A DNA stretch of 64,000 nt from Mesodorylaimus sp. YZB2_4 (GCA_030248295.1 JASANH010001333.1:1-64000); one strand, 5' to 3'; numbered from the stretch's first letter, positions 44,389 through 56,068 are shown. The notes: generated from the letters alone by a model not told the origin. Program-made: numbers and translations.

Positions 44389-44396
44389 TATATAAA
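44389..44396 (+). promoter_or_regulatory. TATA-like box next to minisatellite
   Basis: TATATAAA 18 bp after the last minisatellite unit. The downstream sequence has no recognised gene, so promoter function is unproven. Confidence 0.3.
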
Positions 44397-44901
44397 GTGC
44401 TATTAGGTCACAGGTGAGCTTACGCACTGTAGAGCGCTTACTTTAAAGGGTAACCCATTGAGCAGCCAGCGGGCCAGGTCAAGAGTCAAGAGCTGAGGTC
44501 TTCAAGGGGCTGGGTCTTTCTTTCTTGTCTTTACTCGCAGCACATCCTCAACATAAAATAGTGGGTGGATTAGTACCTCACTGCTTTCGACAGTAAACTG
44601 TCTTTTCGATTGCAACACCTGTTCCTGTTTGGCAGTATACAGTATCTCCTATACTTAAGATTAGTGCACACACTGTATTTTCTGCATTGTGACGATGCTG
44701 CATATGTCGCCGCAACACACCTGACCCAAGCCAACTACTGAAATCAGTTACATTTTCAACCGACATCCACCAACCTGACCAAAAAAAAAGAATATTCATG
44801 CCAAAGTTTTCGCAAGGCAATAGGACACTCACCAGACCATAAGGTCATACAGTCCAGATTACCACATGACATACCCGTTGTAAGTATCATTATCAACAAA
44901 A

Positions 44902-45825
44902 TTAATCAAATGTGCAGCAAACGTTCCTGAAACAAAATGCATTCCACGGACACCCAGTGCCCCGCTTATCTCCACCTTTCACATCATCCGGCCCCTGCCG
45001 TTTAAATCTTCCAGAAAATAGGTTTCCCAGTTGCGTCCTCCAAAAACCACCGCATTGAACATTCAGGGCTCTAGTTCCGAAGACTATAATAAAAAAAACA
45101 TGTTTGATTTGCTCTAGTGCATTCGAAACCGAAAATTTTCGCTCTGTGTAGTATCTGTTTTCTTTGGGAGGGTACACGTGGCCTATGCGGTAACATGGAG
45201 GGCGCGTATATTCCCAAAGAAAACAGGTTATAGCTAAAGCTGCAGAAAATTAGCTGATCAGGAGGACAGTTTTTAGAATATATAATGAACATTTTTCGTG
45301 ATAATGTTTTGTTTTCTACTGTATGGCAAGCAAGCATCCTGAGGAGACCTGGCGCACCTCAGCAGCTTTTAAGGTCAGCTTGCTCAAGCTAATGTTAAAT
45401 TTGGCTTTACATTTTCGAAGGTTGTGGCAGCTATCTTTTTGAAGTAATAATAGAAAAAGGTCTGATTTTCAATCAATATATACAAACACAAAAACTGAAG
45501 CCATGAGGGGGATTCGAACCCGCAGCTGTGAGAAAACGTAAAGAGCACCCAAGTACTTACATGGGCACCACGCCAACTGACCACCGACGGATGCTTGAAA
45601 CTTTTGAGTAGCATTAATTTGTACACCGGCTAAAGTCGATGACCTCGTCGCAACTGTCGTTGTTTGGAGCTGTACAGGAGGGGGTTTGTTTTGTGGTTTT
45701 TCCTCTGATTTATGTCGATGATGAAGCAAATAGTGAGCGTTCTTGATGTCCTCAATTAAGTCTCCTAAACCCGGAAATGCATTGGTAGAAACGATTGAGG
45801 CCAGGATGAGAAATGTTATCCGCAT
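44902..45825 (-). CDS. small secreted Cys-rich protein
   Basis: Exons 45825-45627 and 45083-44902 join in phase 1 to 126 residues. Exon 1 encodes a signal peptide (MRITFLILASIVSTNAFPG), a His-rich stretch (HYLLHHRH) and a Lys/Pro/Thr-rich linker. Exon 2 contains QCGGFWRTQLGNLFSGRF, dibasic sites (KR) and a Cys-rich end, GCPWNAFCFRNVCC, just before the stop. The C-x5-C-x4-CC spacing recalls small secreted knot-like peptides, and the KR sites could be processing sites; both are inference. The donor (GTGTAC) is weak. An alternative acceptor (TTTTGTTTCAG) lies inside the Cys-rich end, so the 3' structure is uncertain. The 543-bp intron contains a tRNA-like sequence. Confidence 0.6.
45505..45595 (-). 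repeat. tRNA-like sequence in intron
   Basis: The minus strand has an A-box-like TGGTCAGTTGGCGTGG and a perfect B box GGTTCGAATCC about 60 nt downstream, without a good acceptor stem. Probably a SINE head or tRNA pseudogene. Confidence 0.5.
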
Positions 45826-47549
45826 ACTTGGCGACACAGCGGAGCATTACGATGAACAGAACTATGATCGGGAGATTTAAGTTTAGAGAAGGCTTGATTG
45901 TTTGATCAGATGCTAGACTCTTCCTATGAATGTGAAAATTCAAGTGAACAACTGCTATGACTGAGTATTATTAGAAACTAGGAGCTTATTGGTGCGTCAG
46001 GTTTACAAATTCCAATGACGAAATTGTGATTCCATAGCCATGACCTAATTCCGGCTGCAAGGGGGGTGGTTAGTCAGGCATTTACAAACGATTAGGCATG
46101 GTCCGCTAAATTTTAGAGCCAAACATATTTGTTAAATAATTGCATCCACTTTCCAGGTGAAATAATCCATTTCGAATCACAATTTTGGAAGTTGAGACAG
46201 TTCACTGTTGTATTTGGCTGGAAAATGGAAAAGCTGGAACCAGTTGCAAGCCACGCGGTCAAACGTTCGAGTAAACTGGTTTAAAGTTTGTCTTTCCACC
46301 CACCCACCAATTCTAGTGTCAACGAGAACTTGTTTGTTTTTGCACCCGCCCATACACTAGACGTGCACAAAGTCACATGCACGTGGCTTCCTGAGAGGAG
46401 TTTCAACACGAGTACTAGCTGGAATTTTAACGTCATTAGCAGATTTTTATGGGGTTCTCTGATCCATAGATCCCAAATGCAATTTTTAAAAACCTTTCCC
46501 TCCAATTTGACGCAGTTTGACTTTAAAAAAGATAAGGAGTATTCAAATGCTTCAACACATCTATGGACAAGTACAGCAAATATACTGATCGCAAAAAGAG
46601 CCGACGGGGCAGCTTGTCGCTCTGACAGGCTCTTGAAAATGGTCGTCACTGTTGTCGGTTCTACGAGGTCCTTTTGGACCAGGGGTTGCTCGATATCCAC
46701 AATAATGTCCAATTAAAGGGACGCTTCCTGGATCTACAATATGAGTCAGAGCACTTGGAATTTCGACAAAACTTCAAGAATACAGTGAAGACTTACAGCG
46801 ACATCTTGATCCTTTGCCACTGCCAACTGATAGTGAGATCGATGGCATATATTCAACAACTGGAGCTGTGTGCCCTTGCATAACAGGCATAGACAGGCAC
46901 ACAGCCAAGAGAACACAGTACAATGAGTTCATAGGTTAGAATGCGATTGATGAGATAAAGACGCACATGGGCTTTGATGGTTGTGAGGCGCTGGCGGGAC
47001 CTAATCTTACTTATAGGCGACGGCTTTCCATTCAGTGTGTTCTTATGACCAGTTTCTTCCCACGCTCTTTGTAAGCTTGCTCGAAAAAACATGTCTCCGT
47101 GACGATTGAGTCACTTCGTGCTAGTCTGCGCATTCAGCATGTGGTAATTGGGTAGATGGCGGCCGCTAATGGTGTGAGCTAGGACAGGAAGCAAGACTTT
47201 TTAAGTGAGAGTGAGGGTCATCGTGTTTTCTGAGATCTGAGGCCGACTTTATAAAGTCCCGCGTAATTACAATGAGGTGGCCAACCTCTGGTCCCATCAG
47301 ATCACATTGAAACATCGTATCCCACGCAAAAATTCAGCAAAACATTTGAAAAAACAGGTCTACAATTCTTTGGATTAATGAAATTTGTGCGAGCCACAGA
47401 TTAGAAAGAATCGAAATTTCATTAGCACATTTTTTAAGTGTCAGAATGTTCAGAATCAAGATTTCTCGATAGTCGCACAAGACGTTTTATAATCGTATGC
47501 ACTGTGCGTTGTGAGGTTTGTAATTTTTATGCACTTCGACTTTTTATGA
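45826..47549. other. intergenic, no gene seen
   Basis: Long overlapping open frames on both strands (46281-46716) show no family motif on either strand. Otherwise nothing recognised. Confidence 0.4.
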
Positions 47550-47770
47550 GCGATTTTACAGTTCCGTATGAAACAGGTCTAGCATCAACTGGTTGGTCAT
47601 CTTTGCATGCTCGCAGAAAACTTCTGAAGCTTTATCAGTTTTATAAGTACTATCATGGTGTTCACGACTTTTGCAATGTGCACTTTGTTCATAGGGCGGA
47701 GTTTCGCTGCAGCGAAAGGATCTCGAAATCGCATCATCTTGTCACGCCTATGCCATTTTATGAATCTTAG
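47550..47770 (+). mobile_element. LINE 3'-terminal fragment
   Basis: Translation GWSSLHARRKLLKLYQFYKY..AEFRCSERISKSHHL matches, in motif order, the C-terminal end of the decayed LINE at 15920-16775 (DHRRHQQLLPFYRYHNG..DRRCSARFHEPHHL). It is 5'-truncated, as is usual for LINE insertions. Confidence 0.65.
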
Positions 47771-49010
47771 AAGCATTGCTTTTTGTATTCAGTGATTGAG
47801 CGATAAAATATTTCACCCAATGATATAGCTTTTTCGGATTTGTCGAATTTTAGATCTGTGATATCTAAAAGACATTTTAAAGCCCAAAGTATGGTTCGAT
47901 TCGATGTTAGTGCCTAAAACGTCGCATCACAAGCTTATTTGACGCATCGCATCGAACTATACTTCCAGCTTAATTTGTAGTTTTTTTTCTCCGTGTTTCA
48001 TACATTTTCAAGTGCGCATATGCGTTTATGTATGAATGAAGCATGATATGACATGTAATTCTGAAACAAACTTTGTTCTCTCCATCTGATGAATATTTTA
48101 TCACGCGTGCTGGAACAGATGCTGAATCTGCTGTCTCGTAGCCTTTTTGCCGCCGGCGAAGTCCGGTTTGCCTGTGCCTGTAATCACTTGTGGAATATTG
48201 AAGGGTTCTGTGCTTCGTTGCTTTCAGTAGGTGCCTACCACATTTGTGCCTGTGTATCGAGTAGTATCTAAGATTTAGCCGCTATCGTGGTGAGGATAAA
48301 GACAGAATAAATGCTTTAACGGATTGAGCTGTAATTTAGTATGCTTGCAGTTTCGTGCATTTTTATGGACAAAGCGAGAAATTTGTTTGTGCATCTTTCA
48401 GCACTGGATATGGTTAATGGTTGCGCGTGCAAAGCAAGGTGGTAAGTGCCCGAGTGCCAAGGGTCAACAGAACAAGTGCGTGCCGCGTGCCGGCATAGTC
48501 CCTCCAGGACCCCAGCCACTCGCTAACAGGGAAGAAGCCTCTAACGCTGAGCTTCTAACGCTAACAGCGAGCGTGTAAGTGGCAGCAGGCTGAATCATTT
48601 CTTCCAGAATATGTTTCTTCACCCTGACTGCATGTATTTGGTGAATGCAGTAACCAAGTGTGCGCATCAGCAGGAATTTTATTTCAATAACCAATACCAC
48701 ACCAACCCAGCCGAAACGACCCGACTTTTTGACTTGAATATTAGGTATCACGCTGAAGAGATATCCTCAGCGCAGTATTTCCATGGTAATTACTCGTACA
48801 TGCCACTGAAAACTTAAGACAGAATGGAAGTTCAGCATCGAAAATTCAGGCTTTCATCCAAATTAAGCGCGAAAAAAGGGCTGAAAGCAGTTCAGGGGCC
48901 AATCTTATATCAAAACCGACCTAGCCGGCCCGATTCTAGTCCGACATTTTGGATCGGGTTTCCGGGTAACGGCAAGGGTCGGGTGGCCGATGTCGGACCC
49001 GGTTTCCTAC
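47771..49010. other. intergenic, repeat at right end
   Basis: No supported gene. 48905-49010 is a GGGTCGGG-rich interspersed sequence related to short segments near 28250 and 29110. Confidence 0.4.
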
Positions 49011-49565
49011 CACAATAAGAGGATCTGGCGTTTGGCATAAAAACTCCTCTCTTGCCTTTCAATTGGAACGCGTGATTTCTAGACGAAGCACTGTCCGCCG
49101 GCTGCACGTAACAATAGCCTTTGCTCTGGCACATTTCCAGATACTTGTTGTAATCGGATTCGTCGACAGTAAAGGCTAGTTCCCGGTGAAACCAGTCATT
49201 GAAGGAGTCCCAATATCCATATATCTTCACGTACTGATTATTACTGTCCAACAGCCACGCCCACTTGTACGCGTTCTATCTTGCGTCAGTCATGCAGATC
49301 ACATACGTCCACGTGTCTGGAAATGCAGTACTTGTCAGGGGACAAGCCGAGGCTCCTAGAATTGTGCTTACCAGCATAGAGTGACACGTTCGAATACGGT
49401 TTGTTTCCGGTAAGGATTCTTTTGGTCTCTGTAAATATAATCAATGTCGCGGAAGAGTAAAACGCATGGAATTTTTCATTTACCTTCAGTGTAGTTGTTG
49501 CCGCGTGCTTGAGGAAAAACCAAATAAATAATTACAAGCCACAAAATATGTCCGTAAGTTTTCAT
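49011..49565 (-). pseudogene. secreted-type gene with in-frame TAG (3' end unresolved)
   Basis: Exons 49565-49484, 49428-49372 and 49316-49011 join in frame (phases 1 and 1). Exon 1 encodes a signal peptide (MKTYGHILWLVIIYLVFPQARG). Exon 2 gives KRILTGNKPYSNVSLYA. Exon 3 gives DTWTYVICMTDAR, then a TAG (49278-49276), and the same frame continues as NAYKWAWLLDSNNQYVKIYG through MCQSKGYCYVQ to SSYC, where a GTAGGA donor-like site meets a repeat. No alternative splice removes the TAG and keeps frame. So it is a pseudogene, a sequence error, or a wrong exon boundary. I do not recognise the family. Confidence 0.5.
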
Positions 49566-50019
49566 ATTTTTAGTCGGGTGCCGAACTTCTGAGACTTTCT
49601 AACTTCTAAAGAAGCTGCAACACGAATTTAAACATCACAAACTGTTTTAAAAGATGCGAATCTTGGGAGCTGGATTATACACTAGCAGTCTTCAAGTTCA
49701 GTGATGCCATAGATTTCTGTATCAGACGCCCCTACTTTGAAGGAGCAAAGTGTGGAATAATGAAGAGTCCTACACCGAATTCGTTATTTGAAGAAGATTA
49801 ACGTGAAAAGTAAAGAAAGAGGGCAACTATCAGCTGCAGGGCGCTCTCTTTCTCGAAAATGCAAGTGTGAGCACTGCACGGTGCACTGATCGAAGCGTTG
49901 GGGTGCACAGCACTGCGCAATTCCACCGATTTCCCAGTACCTTGCTCTCCTCACCCAAAATGGCACGTGGCGTTCCAGCCATGGTTTAACGACGAGGATT
50001 ATCTTCCGCTTGGAGAGTA

Positions 50020-50028
50020 CTGTAGTGG
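50020..50028. repeat. SINE target-site duplication, left
   Basis: CTGTAGTGG, repeated exactly at 50211-50219 on the other side of the SINE. Confidence 0.7.
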
Positions 50029-50210
50029 GACATACTGTCATGTCATGTCATGTCATACTTTATCCATAGCCAAGCACCATAAGGCGCACTCGAGGGCTAA
50101 GGAAAACATAACTGACAATCATTTTGTACCGAGGCGGGAGTCGAACCCTCCCCTGTAAGTGCGCACCCAGCGTAAGGAGGCAGACGCCTCAACCCGCTAG
50201 GCCACGAGCC
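50029..50210 (-). mobile_element. tRNA-derived SINE (best copy)
   Basis: 182-bp element on the minus strand. The 5' tRNA-like head has an A box (GTGGCCTAGCGGGTTGAGG) and a B box (GGTTCGACTCC) suited to RNA polymerase III, followed by a unique body and a 3' tail of four ATGAC-type pentamers. It is flanked by a 9-bp duplication CTGTAGTGG. Related copies: 9286-9493, 34985-35150 and 63443-63598. Confidence 0.85.
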
Positions 50211-50219
50211 CTGTAGTGG

Positions 50220-51516
50220 CGAGAATGCTTGTACTGTAGTGGCGATAATGCTTGTGCTAATTATGCAGTTGCAATGATGCAAAAATAAAATATTGGTTGA
50301 AATGCTAAAACGCGCCTCATATTGTACTGTAGTTTCTCCTTAGAAACACTGCTTCATTTATTAATTAGTGTCTTGAATTCGGATTTTTGAATCCACATTT
50401 TAAGTTCAGTGATGGCTGTCACCACGAAGAAGTTCTCTGCCACTAATTTGTTTTTGATCCGCCTGGTCGCCAGGATGGAAGTGGCAAACTGAAGAAGCGC
50501 CCAGTGTTGGTATCGAATCAGGTAGTATGTCCAGGGCTAACGTTAGTAGCCTTAGTAGCCATACTGTACCGTCAGCTAAAGTCCTGGTTCTGGATGTGAC
50601 TCGGCACATCGTCTGAAGCCTTGGATAATAATCGATATCATTGACTCAGAAAGACAGTGTCCGACTAGACTCATTTATCTACGGCACTAACCGACAGCAT
50701 GGGTCCCCTCCCTGGGCTTGGGCTCGTCCGCGGCAGATTTTTTTTTGAAATCCGTCCTGAATCTATTTCCAATCAGGGTCAGCGGAAATCTCGGGCCCTC
50801 GTAGCTGAAAGGTTCAGAATGAGGTGTCCTTTAATTCCAGCCCCATTTGGATTGATCTGCAGTCCTTCCTTGCTTCGATGACAATCAATCAAATGCTCAG
50901 CTCAACGATTGGACGGGCCAGAAGATTCGAGATGAGAACAGGGCGATGAGAAAATCTGGCTTGAACAGACTGCGACTTGTTGCAAACGCAATCAAGGTAA
51001 GCCCAAGCTGTGCGATAATGCTACAAGCTAGATGCTATGTAGGTCCCCCCTGACGCAAGGGATGTGGGCACTAAAATCTGACTATCATGAGTTCCAGCAA
51101 CCGTGGCTCCTAAAACCGCATGCCTGTATGTAGTCAGTCTTATCAGACAGCGCTTAAGTGTCCAATTTTACCAGTGGTCCTTTTACCAGTGGCGTTTGAT
51201 CGTGAGTCTGATAGGGAGACTTTATTACCTTAAATAATGGGGGGAGGAGGTAGAAACTTTGTATATATGCGTACATTTCAGACACCCTGGTCCAGCTGAT
51301 AATCTGTCGGAGTGCTTGTGAATCTGGTCACTCCAATTCAGGGAAAAAACACCTTCTTTACGGACACTATTTGGGAATCTCAAGTTGGTAATTTCAAAAC
51401 AATGGCAAACAATTTACGTGCTCGCGCGATCAATAGACACTAAAAGTACAGTAATTAATCGACCAGCTCCAGTTGACTTGGCCGGATTCACAGTGCGAGA
51501 ATTCAAGTGCCTGTCA
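50220..51516. other. intergenic, no gene seen
   Basis: No conserved exon recognised. Includes the 3' flank of the minus-strand chemoreceptor gene. Confidence 0.4.
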
Positions 51517-52752
51517 CTATCGCCCCATCTGCTGCCGATTGTAACTGATTGCCCAAAGGCGCTCCAAATGTTCGAAATGTGCCTTGAGATTGGCATAGTT
51601 GTTGTACATGTCACCAACCTTGCCACTCGATCGTTTCCAGGTGGTCTGTATTAGAATCCATAATCTCGATTTCTTGAATTGCTTTTTGATGTGATAATTC
51701 AATGCGAATGCCAAAATCGGGTGACAAAGCGAGTAGATGATGCTCCATATGTAGGATAAGTGTATGACTAGCCATTTAGTGCTCATGTCCATTGGTGTAT
51801 TGTACACTACCAAGATGTAGAAGATTAGTTTCGGTACGAAGCAGACCATGTGAAGGATCATGGATGGTAGCATCAGACTATTGACTTCCACATTTTGAGT
51901 GATGAAGAATCTTGAAGCAAGATTGTAAAGAGCGCGATTGATGGCCACGTGACTGGCCACATATTTCTCGTAGATCGTGACTGCCATCATGACAGCCATG
52001 GCCCCCAATTCGAGTATCATATTGACACAAATAGCCACCCTCGCACTTCGAGGATCAGTTGACAGACCCGCTTCGCAAACCGGGACCACACGATCGCGAG
52101 CAATGAAGGGTAAGGCGTAGAGGTGATTGAAAAGAGAGGCGACCCAAATGAACAGGATGAATAGGACTGCCATCACAGGTGATGCTATGTGATCGCGATT
52201 TCTATGATAGAACGTACTGAACAGACGTTCCACGCAGATCCCCAAAAGCGAATAGAATATGGCATTCGCTGGCAAGGTGAAAGTAAATTCGCGAAGTCGA
52301 CATTCGAAGGCGTTCATTCGCAATGAGCACGGATCGGACACTGACAAAAAGGACACTGCCTTGTACATGGCACCCAAGGCGAACCAAATTAAGTTGAACG
52401 ATAGATGGGCCAGTAAATATCGCATATTGACCGGCATGACCTTAACTTTGATGATCACCGAAAGGAATACGGCATTGACCACCACTGTCGCCGAAGCCAT
52501 GATAATTTCCAGAGAAAAAAGGAAAACGAATTTTTTAAAGTCCTTTTTAGCATCTTCTATTTGACACCAATTCGATTCGTTCTCCGTGGTGATGTTCAAT
52601 CCCGCTTGCAGCAAGTTGATCACTTCCATAGTTGTAGGTAACGATTGACCTGAAACGTACAGCTCACTTGATTGCGGAGAGTGAAGCAGAACGGCCCCGT
52701 AAGGACTGTCTATAATTGGCTTGTTCAGATGGCCGCCTTCCAGGTTTTCCAT
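51517..52752 (-). CDS. nematode chemoreceptor of Sra/Srab/Srb type
   Basis: Intronless frame of 411 residues from ATG 52752. Seven hydrophobic segments. Diagnostic features of the nematode-specific Sra superfamily are present: GICVERLFSTFYHRNRD after TM3 (family pattern I-E-R-x-x-A...Y), and the TM5-6 loop YNLASRFFITQNVEVNSLMLP, which parallels the family's LSxRYQLxENI...L(x)P motif. The N terminus is long (about 80 residues before TM1) with a glycosylation site (NITT). The Cys pair linking TM3 and ECL2 is probably C in SDPCSL and C in VVPVCEAG. Members are mostly chemosensory GPCRs; ligand unknown. Absence of introns over 1.2 kb contrasts with its neighbours and may reflect retroposition or simple intron loss. 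Confidence 0.82.
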   Translation of the reverse strand: MENLEGGHLNKPIIDSPYGAVLLHSPQSSELYVSGQSLPTTMEVINLLQAGLNITTENESNWCQIEDAKKDFKKFVFLFSLEIIMASATVVVNAVFLSVIIKVKVMPVNMRYLLAHLSFNLIWFALGAMYKAVSFLSVSDPCSLRMNAFECRLREFTFTLPANAIFYSLLGICVERLFSTFYHRNRDHIASPVMAVLFILFIWVASLFNHLYALPFIARDRVVPVCEAGLSTDPRSARVAICVNMILELGAMAVMMAVTIYEKYVASHVAINRALYNLASRFFITQNVEVNSLMLPSMILHMVCFVPKLIFYILVVYNTPMDMSTKWLVIHLSYIWSIIYSLCHPILAFALNYHIKKQFKKSRLWILIQTTWKRSSGKVGDMYNNYANLKAHFEHLERLWAISYNRQQMGR

Positions 52753-55700
52753 GTTTAGCTTAGCCAATAATAAATGGGGGCCGATTAGAATTCCGATGTG
52801 ATGTTATGTGCCATCACAGCACGGCCCACCTTACTGATCCCGTGACTTCGTTAGTCCCCGACCTACTCGTGACTCTAATTGATATGCCAGACAGGATGCA
52901 ACTGAGAGCAGCGCAGTGCAGTGCCGTTATTAGAATTTTCGAATCCTGACGAACTTAAGACGCAGAGAAAATGGGTACAAGTCGAGTTCACAGCAAAGAC
53001 ACAGACAGGGGGAAAATTGGTTGATAAAAATTGAATATTCACAAGCAAGGGTATGTACTGTATGGATATCACTCCGAAAGGCAAAACACAGACTTCTCAG
53101 GGCATACTGTACCTAAACCTGCCATCGTCCCATCCTGATCTAATCAGCAAGGCAGCTGCAATTTCGAAAACAAGAAAAAACATCGAGAACATTCAATAGT
53201 AACCAGGTGATAATTTATCTTGGCCAATGGAAACTGGTCCAACTTACGTCCATGAGTGACAGGGGCCATCTATTGCTTGGAGCCAAAAATTAACTCTTTC
53301 CAAGAGAATTAAAATTGCGTCAAGGCTAGTGATGAGATATGTACGTGCAGCCAGTTCGCTAATCTGCCATTCACTAGCATAGTTTGTAGTCGGCACATGT
53401 CCTCACTCAAAGATGACGCGCTAAGCTTTGTAGAGACGGTAATAAGATACGGCGTATTGTGTGAGTAAAAGACTGTTAGAACTGTCTTTGCCCAACCATT
53501 CTTGACAGGATGCTGCAAGGCGGAAGCTATTTCTGTCTAGCATGCTGCATGCATGAGCCATCATGAAGTTGAAAAACAGGGATCCGGCAATCTATTGCTG
53601 CGAGCAGAGGTTTATCGTCGAGAAAACAAGGGTCCTTCTCGTCGTAGACTGCTCTAGGGCTGATCGTGTGATTCCATCCCTACCTACTTCCGTCCTCTCT
53701 TTTCCTGTTCGCTTGACTCAACAGTCCATCGAATGTAGCTATGTCCGCCGCCTTCTCGTCCTCGCAAAGTCTAGCCAGCGCCACATTACACCTCTGTGGC
53801 AAGCAATAGAGAACTACCTAATTGGGCGGGTATAAACTTAAACTGTACCTTGATCGAAGGCTAATACGATAATATTCGATTTAATACTTCAGATAATGGC
53901 GATTCTGTTGAGCAAGAGCAAAAGGGCGACGATATGACGGCGATAAAAGGAGCGTTTTATGAAGGGGGCTGAGGGGCAAGACAAAAGCCAGCCTTATGAG
54001 GAGGATAGCGTTCTTATTTTGATGCCTGGTGGAAAAATTAATTAAGGTGCCAGACTTAATTTGTGAAGCTAATTTTTTAGACGGCTTTAAAAACTTTCCG
54101 TTTTGCGTCTGCACAAACTTTCTCTTTTCATGCAGGTACGGTAGGAGGTCCAGAAAGTGGAATGCAGATTTCATGCGTGGTCGTTCTTCCCGTTCAATAA
54201 AAACCAGCTAAAGCGAGATCGATTAAGAAGCGTGTCCTTTTCATAAGCTTAGGTGGGCGAGTCGTAAAAATGGGCTGCGTCATCCTGAGATAACGACAAT
54301 CGTTTTCGAAAAACCCTTGCAGAATTATTTTGCCAAGTGAAAATGCGCCACTCTCCATTTTATGTATAATTCTAATCGTGAGAAGCTTTTTCGCAGCCTC
54401 CTACGATTTGACTTTATTCTCACGATTTTTTGTGCTAAAACCTCACCTAAAGTGGGCTTGTTCTGAAGATAAAGCTGATACCTTGCACTCTAATGGGCCA
54501 CGGCTGTCCAAGCTACCCATCGAAGTGCTCCAAGTCCTGTTTGCTTTGCTTTCGAATTGCTAACTAGCGACAACGGTTATGTGCGCGACTCACAGCCAGT
54601 TTTCCCATTAGAAGAGCAAGAAATCAGGTGCCAGGGGTTCGAACCCAGGGCCTCGCAAATGGCAGGATTGCGCCGTATAACACGTGCTCAACACCACTGT
54701 GCTTGATGCACAAAAAAAATATAGCGCAATAAGCACGCGTTTGAGGATTAAAAAACGAGTGAGCTAGCATGTAAGCTAGATTTCGACGATTCAATCTTTT
54801 AGATTTCTTGGACTTAGACCGTAGCCCCCTTCAAGACCAGGTCGAGCTTATATCGGACCCTGTGTGGACGTGCCGCACTGCAGCTTCCGTCTGTCTCCGT
54901 TCAGAGTACCCCTCACAAGAGGACTCCGTGAATCCGACACAGCCCCATTCGACACCAGACTCTGAAGCGAGGTTGAAGCCTAAATGACGTGAAACGTGCG
55001 CTATGAAAAGATAGACAGAGGGAAAGGAAGCAGACAATCCCATTGGTGCATGACCAGTGGACTGCCTGATGATTCTTATTCAGCCGCGTGAAAAGGTGGT
55101 GTTTTGTTTCAGGAAAAAGGGCCATCAGACGGTTTATTCTTAATTGTTATGACAGGGAGTCTAATAACTAATTATCATGGCATGAGAAATCCAAGTTCCC
55201 ACTGTCCTCAATCAAATGACCTGTCATATTTCCCCTGTGCAAGAAATTACGCCCTGATGATTGTTGTTAGCTTGATAATGAGCCTGATTGCCATCCATAT
55301 GTGGTCTACAGGTTTCAGAGACGCGTTTCACCATCTTTTGCTGTTTTGTGTTGAAATTTCTCTCACGATCAGAACTTCGCGTGATGCACATTCTAAGTTT
55401 GCTGAATCTCATCTTTTTGAAGGAGAGCAATGAAGAACAAACCTTGCTCTAATGCTTTTTCGTTTTTCTACACTTATGATTAGACTCCGCTGTTGAGACT
55501 GTTTTAAGCACTTCCCCCTAGTTTGCGTACAACATCCTCTCCTACCTGGTTCAAAAAAATAAGAACTCCCTGAAGTCGAAGTCGAGCAGATACTGTAGGG
55601 CAATTAACTGCGCGTTTTTAAAGGAATGGTGGACTCCTGATTGTCTATCTAGTGCTATATCGACTCTTGAAACCTGGCAGCTCATGCTTTCGTGTGGCAC

Positions 55701-56068
55701 TTAATTATGAGATCCCGTCAAACTCGTACGTACCTGTCATTTCGTATTTTGTATGCCAGCGCAATAGAGGGCTACCGACGCCGGTGAGAAGCCACTCTGA
55801 TCGGCCTCTTCAACTATGAACCATCGGACTGTAAAAAGCTTCTTCAGGCAAAAGGCTCCCCGGCTTGCGTTAGATTTTCATTCCCTTTTACACATACCTC
55901 CGTTTTACAATTAGATTTACATAGAAAATACGAAAAGATGATAAATGTCGTCTAATAAATTTTATCTCTTCTCCTAAACATCCAAGGTCATTGAAAAAAA
56001 GTATTTTGCTGCCATAAAACGCGTGGGCCTTTAGTGCATATCATTTCGTGCCCATCTACACAAAAAAT
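52753..56068. other. intergenic, no gene seen
   Basis: No supported exon. A tRNA-like minus-strand sequence with a GGTTCGAACCC B box lies at 54626-54712. An open frame at 55104-55433 has one hydrophobic helix (YALMIVVSLIMSLIAIHMW) but no other support. Confidence 0.4.
54626..54712 (-). repeat. tRNA-like sequence
   Basis: On the minus strand GTGGTGTTGAGCACGTG and CTGGGTTCGAACCCCTGG resemble a tRNA D-region and T arm. No complete acceptor stem, so probably a pseudogene or SINE head. Confidence 0.4.

Noticed and set aside
44129..44406. Long open frames on both strands over 44129-44406
   Set aside because: They are produced by a 21-bp repeat whose period is a multiple of three; no start context, splice or homology.
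46281..46716. Overlapping ~143-codon frames on opposite strands
   Set aside because: Neither shows a domain, signal peptide or splice partner; probably chance openness.
48910..49010. Continuation of the 49-kb gene beyond SSYCG into GRKPGPTSATRP
   Set aside because: That part is interspersed GGGTCGGG-type repeat; a donor-like GTAGGA sits at the junction.
55104..55433. Possible single-TM protein
   Set aside because: Only one hydrophobic helix and an acceptor-like TTTCAG; no partner exon or homology.
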